Positions 7,048 through 10,933 of a stretch of 10,933 nt of DNA are shown one piece after another. Each line of letters begins with the position of its first letter. Position 1 is the stretch's first letter. The stretch covers positions 1 to 10,933 of the forward strand of contig SKSI01000043.1 in assembly GCA_007123065.1 (NCBI GenBank). Reading direction: 5' to 3'. The notes beneath the pieces are model-generated. The model did not search any database. It was not told the origin of the DNA and worked only from the letters and a program-made list of their open reading frames with translations. The position numbers and the translations under genes were made by a program. This DNA is from Bacteroidales bacterium. GTDB lineage: Bacteria; Bacteroidota; Bacteroidia; Bacteroidales; UBA7960.

Positions 7048-8526
7048 TCAGATATTGCTGAAGTCAACAGACAGTGGCCGATTGTTTACAAAGTCATACA
7101 GCGTTAGCAACCGCATCTCATAGAACCCTCTCCAATAATTTCTCAGAGCGGCCAAATACCTTTGCTTTGCCCTGTCTTTCTCTTCGAGAGCGAGATTCAG
7201 TTCAATGATATCGACACGGCCGATCAGGAAGCGCTGGCGGGTTACTTCATAACGTTTTTCTGCAATTACGTCTGCCTTTCTGGCGATCTCCAGCTGGTTA
7301 TCCAGCATATTGAACTCCATAACTCTTAAAAATACCTCCTGCTCAAAGTCGACCAATGCCTGATTCACTGTTGTTTGGACGAGCTCACGATTTGATTCAG
7401 CCATGCGAACTCTGCCTTTTGACACGCCCCAGTCGAGAATAGGTATTTGCAATCCAATGGTCAGTTGTTGCTGATCCATCGGATTTCTGTAAGCATCTCC
7501 AAAATCCCCGGCACTTTGCGTGAGGCCATAAACGGCAAACAGGTCGACATTAAACCTGTTTTCGGCCCGGGCCTGATCCACCTGACTTTCTGCCTCGAGT
7601 TGCTGCCGCTGTTGCGCCAGTATCGCTGCCCTGTTCTGTCTGGCCTCTGCAAGTGCTACACCAACATCAACGGTAATCTCGTGTGGTTCTGCCGGTGGAA
7701 GCAGTTCCATACTTCTGGTTTCATCCAACGCCAGGAAAGAGCGAAACCGGAACATCGCTGCTTCATAGTCGATAAAGGATTGCTCCAGGGCCGCTTCTGA
7801 GTTTAACACATTCAGTTCCATCTGCAGCAACTCATTTTCGGCAATACGGCCCAGCTCATAACGTCCTTTTGATATCTGATACAAAGTATCGTTGCTGGCA
7901 AGGTTAATTTCATTGATCTCTTTGTTAATCTGCGCCAGCAAGAGATCAAAAAATATATTCGTAGCACGGATGGATATCTCTTCCAGATTCTCCATATATT
8001 GACGCCGGGCTTCTTCATACCTTATGGGTTCAATCTTCCGCTCCCATTTAAAGGGGTTGTATGAAAAAATGGGCTGGCGGTAACCGATATTGACAGGCGT
8101 TGCCAGGTAAGAAACTTGATTGCCATCATCGCGGATCAGGTCGATGCGCTGCAACCCGGAACTCATAAAGATCTGTCCGCCCGTCAATCCAATGGTTTGG
8201 TTCAAAGACAAATTACCGGAAGAGGTCGCAAGACTCCTTCTGATAAAGGTGTCGCTGCCATCTGGAAGTGTAATCGAAGAAATACTGCGATTCAGGTTGG
8301 GAATGGTCGCATCAAAACGCAGGTTGGGCAGGTATCCGGCACGAAATGTACGGAATTGCCAATATCTGCCGCGATAACGATGACGGGCCATCATGGCATC
8401 AGGAGATTGCTCGCGGGCAATTTTTATGACCTCTTCAAGTGTAAGGTAACGGCTGTCGCTTGCAATTGCAGGCGCAGCAAATAAAATCGTTGATATTATG
8501 GTCAGAATAAAAACAATATGTCTCAT
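7048..8526 (-). CDS. TolC-family outer membrane efflux protein
   Basis: TolC-type proteins form trimeric channels through the outer membrane and periplasm for drug efflux or type I secretion. The 492-residue precursor has a signal peptide, MRHIVFILTI followed by a hydrophobic stretch and a likely cut after AIA at residue 22. The two outer-membrane-factor repeats are visible as related helical segments: GRYELGRIAENELLQMELNV near 221-240, and QRFLIGRVDIIELNLALEEK at 431-450. Heptad-like, Ala/Glu/Gln-rich helices flank both, with beta-strand regions near 105-155 and 325-365. The lipoylation Cys of some relatives is absent. The ATG at 8526 directly precedes the signal peptide. The gene is followed closely by the glycosyltransferase, but no inner membrane pump or membrane fusion gene is nearby, so its transport partner must be encoded elsewhere. 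Confidence 0.93.
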   Translation of the reverse strand: MRHIVFILTIISTILFAAPAIASDSRYLTLEEVIKIAREQSPDAMMARHRYRGRYWQFRTFRAGYLPNLRFDATIPNLNRSISSITLPDGSDTFIRRSLATSSGNLSLNQTIGLTGGQIFMSSGLQRIDLIRDDGNQVSYLATPVNIGYRQPIFSYNPFKWERKIEPIRYEEARRQYMENLEEISIRATNIFFDLLLAQINKEINEINLASNDTLYQISKGRYELGRIAENELLQMELNVLNSEAALEQSFIDYEAAMFRFRSFLALDETRSMELLPPAEPHEITVDVGVALAEARQNRAAILAQQRQQLEAESQVDQARAENRFNVDLFAVYGLTQSAGDFGDAYRNPMDQQQLTIGLQIPILDWGVSKGRVRMAESNRELVQTTVNQALVDFEQEVFLRVMEFNMLDNQLEIARKADVIAEKRYEVTRQRFLIGRVDIIELNLALEEKDRAKQRYLAALRNYWRGFYEMRLLTLYDFVNNRPLSVDFSNI

Positions 8527-8564
8527 TGTAGTTTGTTTATTGTTCGTCGTTTAGCTTTTCTTTA

Positions 8565-8633
8565 CTTTGTGTTCTTTGTGTCTTTGTGGTAATTTTTCTT
8601 TTTTTGCACCATGGAAGAACACGAAGACATTGT
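8565..8633. repeat. TTTGTG-type repeat forming an imperfect hairpin
   Basis: The run at 8565-8590 consists of degenerate units TTTGTGTTC, TTTGTGTC and TTTGTGG. After a T-rich spacer, 8606-8633 reads as an imperfect reverse complement; the clearest pairing is TGGT (8587-8590) with ACCA (8608-8611). The hairpin lies between the divergent tolC and dnaG genes and partly within the tolC leader. It resembles widespread degenerate intergenic repeats I know from many genomes, a comparison from memory only. No gene function is implied. Confidence 0.5.
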
Positions 8634-8642
8634 TTTTCCCAG

Positions 8643-8670
8643 ATCTCAGATCCCGAATCTCAGTTCCCGG
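8643..8670. repeat. Two tandem 14-bp units (ATCTCAGnTCCCGn)
   Basis: ATCTCAGATCCCGA (8643-8656) is followed directly by ATCTCAGTTCCCGG (8657-8670), matching at 12 of 14 bases. It lies about 90 bases upstream of the dnaG start codon. With the TTTGTG repeat it makes up much of the 236-base tolC-dnaG spacer, which otherwise holds only the probable dnaG promoter. Confidence 0.6.
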
Positions 8671-8736
8671 ATACCAAAATTATCAATTTATTAAATCAAA
8701 ACACCCCTTTTCATCACCGGCTTTTTATTTTATACC

Positions 8737-8744
8737 TATCTTCG
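8737..8744 (+). promoter_or_regulatory. Probable dnaG -7 element (TATCTTCG)
   Basis: TATCTTCG, one mismatch from TAnnTTTG, lies 18 bases before the dnaG ATG and is identical to the element before tilS. Transcription would begin near 8751, leaving a very short leader. The T-rich run at 8721-8730 falls roughly at the -33 spacing but does not contain TTTG. If correct, this places transcription start after the upstream in-frame ATG at 8586 and supports the shorter protein. Confidence 0.4.
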
Positions 8745-8762
8745 TATACCAAAAGATATTTG

Positions 8763-10742
8763 ATGATACCCTCAGACACCATAGATAAAATAATGGATGC
8801 CACGCGCATTGATGAAGTGGTGGGCGAGTTTGTCTCACTCAAAAAAAGAGGAGTAAACCTGATCGGTTTATGTCCGTTTCACAATGAGAAAACACCCTCC
8901 TTCAATGTGTCAGTACCCAAAGGGATTTACAAATGTTTTGGGTGCGGCAAAGGTGGCAATGCCGTGAACTTCCTGATGGAACACGAGCATTACACCTACC
9001 CTGAAGCGCTTCGTTACCTGGCCCAAAAATATAGTATTGACATTGTTGAAGAAAAACCTTCGCCGAAGCAGCAGGAAGCCATTGACGAGAAGGAAAGTCT
9101 GTTCAATCTTTCGGCTTTCGCGCAAAAATACTTTGAAGAACAGCTGCTCCAGACAGAAGAGGGTAAGTCTGTTGGCTTGAGTTATTTAAAAGAAAGAGGC
9201 TTTTCGCTTGAAATAATCAAAAAGTTTGGTATCGGTTACTGCCCGGACAAATGGGACAATTTTTCTCAAAATGCACTAAAAAACGGCTATAAAAAGGAAT
9301 ATCTGGTCAAAACAAGTTTAAGCAAGTCAAAAGACCAGCTTCTTTACGATACTTTCAGAGGACGGATCACTTTCCCGATACACAATCTATCAGGACGTGT
9401 GCTTGGATTTGGAGCGCGGATTATGACGAGCGACAAGAAGCGGCCCAAGTACATCAATTCCGCAGAAAGTGATATTTATCACAAGAGCAAAGTGCTTTAC
9501 GGCATCTTTTTTGCGAAAAGCGCCATCGCTTCAAATGACAATTGTTATCTGGTTGAAGGGTATACCGATGTCATTTCTATGCACCAGGCCGGCATAACAA
9601 ACGTCATTGCCACTTCCGGTACCGCACTTTCAATTGAACAAATCAAACTGATACGCAGATATACCGCCAATGTCACCTTGCTTTTTGATGGTGACCCGGC
9701 AGGTATCAAAGCTGCTTTCCGGAGCACGGATATGATCCTCGAGGAGGGGATGAACGTGCGCATCGTACTGTTTCCTGAGGGTGAAGACCCTGACTCTTAT
9801 GCCACAAAATACCGTCCGGCAGAAGTCCGTGAGTTCATCGAAAGCCAGGCTGTTGACTTTATCTCTTTTAAAACCGGATTGCTTCTCGACGAAGCACAGG
9901 ACGACCCAATCAAAAAAGCAAAACTGATCAGGGAGATGGCACAAACCATCTCGCTGATACCGGAACCCATCACGCGAAGCCTTTTTGTTAAAAAATGCAG
10001 CAACATGATGGAAGTTGAAGAGAATATGCTGGTAACGGAGGTGAGCAGGCTTAGGAGGCAACGCGTCATTCAGAAAAAACAAAGTCCCGGCGCATCGGAA
10101 TCACGGGATTTGCCGCTACCTCAGACTACCACCGGGCAACAGCAGAAACCGGACGAACACGACAACAATGATGTTTCTGAAAAAGAGCTCATCAGACTTC
10201 TGCTGAATTACGGCAGTCTGGATATGGTTTTCAAAGTTGAGAACGAGGACAAGAGGATGGAGGATATCCAGGTTAAAGTGGTTGATTTCATTGTGCGCGA
10301 CATACAAGAGGATAAACTTGTATTTGACAATCCTGATTGTCAGGCCATATTTAATATTTTTGAAGAAGCCTGGCAAGACCAGCAACTCCCAAACGAAAAG
10401 GTTTTCACAGAACACGCCAGCCCATCCATTCAGAAACTTTCCATCGATTTACAGACAAACCAATACAACCTGAGCAGCAACTGGGAACACCGGCACAAAA
10501 TCTATGTGCTTACCGAAGAAGAAAACCTTAAACCAGCCGTGCTCCATGCTGTATATGATTTCAAGCTGAAAAAGCTTGAAAAGATGATCAAGAAAACCCA
10601 GGAAGCAATAAAAGAGAAAGAGCGCAACAATCAGAACGAAACTGATGGCCCGCCTATCCGGGAACTTTTGCAAACCATGAATGATCTTGATTTGAAAAGG
10701 AAACAGTTCGCCGGAGAACTCCAGCGCGTAGTAACCCGTTAA
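8763..10742 (+). CDS. dnaG: DNA primase DnaG
   Basis: DnaG makes the RNA primers for lagging-strand DNA synthesis at the replication fork, working with the replicative helicase DnaB. From the ATG at 8763 it has 659 residues. The N-terminal CHC2 zinc ribbon has CPFH (Cys37, His40) and CFGCGKGGN (Cys58, Cys61). The RNA polymerase core carries FRGRITFPIHNLSGRVLGFG (198-217). The Toprim domain has the catalytic Glu in LVEGYTDV (Glu265) and the metal-binding pair in LLFDGDPAG (Asp309, Asp311). The C-terminal region from about 470, rich in helices and charged near the end, should be the DnaB-binding part; an Asn/Gln/Pro-rich linker around 440-470 precedes it. An in-frame ATG at 8586 would add 59 residues, but these come from repeat DNA and precede the normal primase start MIPSDTIDKIM. 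The C-terminus is longer than in E. coli (581 residues). Confidence 0.97.
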   Translation: MIPSDTIDKIMDATRIDEVVGEFVSLKKRGVNLIGLCPFHNEKTPSFNVSVPKGIYKCFGCGKGGNAVNFLMEHEHYTYPEALRYLAQKYSIDIVEEKPSPKQQEAIDEKESLFNLSAFAQKYFEEQLLQTEEGKSVGLSYLKERGFSLEIIKKFGIGYCPDKWDNFSQNALKNGYKKEYLVKTSLSKSKDQLLYDTFRGRITFPIHNLSGRVLGFGARIMTSDKKRPKYINSAESDIYHKSKVLYGIFFAKSAIASNDNCYLVEGYTDVISMHQAGITNVIATSGTALSIEQIKLIRRYTANVTLLFDGDPAGIKAAFRSTDMILEEGMNVRIVLFPEGEDPDSYATKYRPAEVREFIESQAVDFISFKTGLLLDEAQDDPIKKAKLIREMAQTISLIPEPITRSLFVKKCSNMMEVEENMLVTEVSRLRRQRVIQKKQSPGASESRDLPLPQTTTGQQQKPDEHDNNDVSEKELIRLLLNYGSLDMVFKVENEDKRMEDIQVKVVDFIVRDIQEDKLVFDNPDCQAIFNIFEEAWQDQQLPNEKVFTEHASPSIQKLSIDLQTNQYNLSSNWEHRHKIYVLTEEENLKPAVLHAVYDFKLKKLEKMIKKTQEAIKEKERNNQNETDGPPIRELLQTMNDLDLKRKQFAGELQRVVTR

Positions 10743-10751
10743 ACACCTAAG

Positions 10752-10778
10752 CTTCTAAACACTTCTAAACTTCTAACA
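10752..10778. repeat. Degenerate CTTCTAAA tandem repeat after dnaG
   Basis: Three adjacent units read CTTCTAAACA, CTTCTAAA and CTTCTAACA, starting 9 bases after the dnaG stop. The reverse complement, TTTAGAAG-like, resembles the GTTTAGTT tract at 153-184. A T-rich run (10786-10800) follows, but I see no stem before it, so a rho-independent terminator for dnaG is not called. Confidence 0.6.
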
Positions 10779-10802
10779 ATTAACATTTTTTTGGTTTTTT
10801 CC

Positions 10803-10833
10803 TTGCAGAACTAAAAGAATGGCATTATATTTG
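10803..10833 (+). promoter_or_regulatory. Good Bacteroidota-type promoter before the last gene
   Basis: TTG at 10803-10805 is followed after 20 bases by TATATTTG at 10826-10833. This fits the Bacteroidota promoter form (-33 TTTG-like, -7 TAnnTTTG) in both sequence and spacing and is the best promoter in the window. Transcription would start about 10838-10841, some 20 bases before the ATG at 10858. It gives the downstream gene its own start, independent of dnaG. Confidence 0.6.
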
Positions 10834-10857
10834 CAATAAAATCCAAAAAAAGAAATC

Positions 10858-10933
10858 ATGTCTCTCTATAACGAACGTACAAATTTCATCGAAGAAACGG
10901 GTATAATATTCGAAAAAATAGGAGTAACCCGCA
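10858..10933 (+). CDS. Partial gene, probable GbsR/MarR-type transcriptional regulator
   Basis: The ATG at 10858 opens a frame that stays open to the right edge of the window, 25 codons, beginning MSLYNERTNFIEETG and continuing IIFEKIGVTR. The pattern of a short start followed by FIEExGxxFEKxGxxR resembles the N-terminus of GbsR/MarR-like winged-helix regulators, which often continue with a helix leading into a conserved MAGR-type segment. That part lies beyond the window, so the family call rests on one short helix and memory. A good promoter lies just upstream, and the A-rich leader without a Shine-Dalgarno sequence is like the other genes here. If the call is right it would bind DNA as a dimer, possibly to control a neighbouring transport or stress gene to the right. 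Confidence 0.55.
   Translation, partial: MSLYNERTNFIEETGIIFEKIGVTR

Noticed and set aside
8566..8590. Bacteroidota -7 elements within the TTTGTG repeat
   Set aside because: The TTTG words come from the repeat itself and lack the TA at the required position.
8586..8762. 59-codon in-frame N-terminal extension of dnaG starting at the ATG at 8586
   Set aside because: The extension is translated from TTTGTG-type and 14-bp repeat DNA, lies upstream of a probable promoter, and precedes the normal DnaG start; no known primase domain belongs there.
9630..10082. 150-codon open frame on the minus strand inside dnaG
   Set aside because: It is a shadow of the primase Toprim region with no recognisable motif of its own.
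359..10933. A novel defence, secretion or biosynthetic system spanning the window
   Set aside because: Every complete gene belongs to a well-known family, orientations alternate, and there are no toxins, nucleases, integrases or conserved unknown genes that would form a unit.

Overview
The window looks like chromosomal DNA of a member of the Bacteroidota, probably Bacteroidales-like. Several gene starts are preceded by the Bacteroidota-type -7 element TAnnTTTG or its TAnnTTCG variant. Leaders are AT-rich with few Shine-Dalgarno sequences, and the proteins (a three-domain DsbD, a long DnaG, a stand-alone short MBL hydrolase) resemble the forms I know from that phylum. Assignment below phylum is not supported by the sequence alone.

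Layout from left to right. A 5' region holds a leftward promoter for a gene outside the window, followed by degenerate simple repeats. Then comes tilS (+), and a 150-base gap with a promoter-like element and a stem-loop, then dsbD (+). An M20 amidohydrolase (-) converges on dsbD with only 7 bases between the two stop codons. A 95-base divergent spacer separates it from an MBL-fold hydrolase (+). A repeat-rich convergent intergenic region with a long imperfect hairpin follows. Next is a leftward pair, tolC-family outer membrane protein then a family 9 glycosyltransferase, 9 bases apart and probably one transcript. After a 236-base divergent spacer built largely of degenerate repeats come dnaG (+) and the first 25 codons of a likely GbsR/MarR-type regulator (+) that runs off the right edge.

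The genes do not form a single pathway. tilS and dnaG are housekeeping genes for tRNA modification and replication priming. DsbD carries reducing power to the periplasm. TolC and the glycosyltransferase both concern the cell envelope. The M20 and MBL enzymes are generic hydrolases of unknown substrate. I see no transposase, integrase, phage gene, CRISPR array, rRNA or tRNA.

I looked for an undescribed system and did not find one. The parts worth a second look are in the non-coding DNA. Four of the larger intergenic gaps contain short-period (7-14 bp) degenerate tandem repeats or long imperfect hairpins, and one such repeat supplies the last codons and stop of the glycosyltransferase. The remaining signals are a two-copy direct repeat in the MBL leader and a good promoter before the partial regulator.
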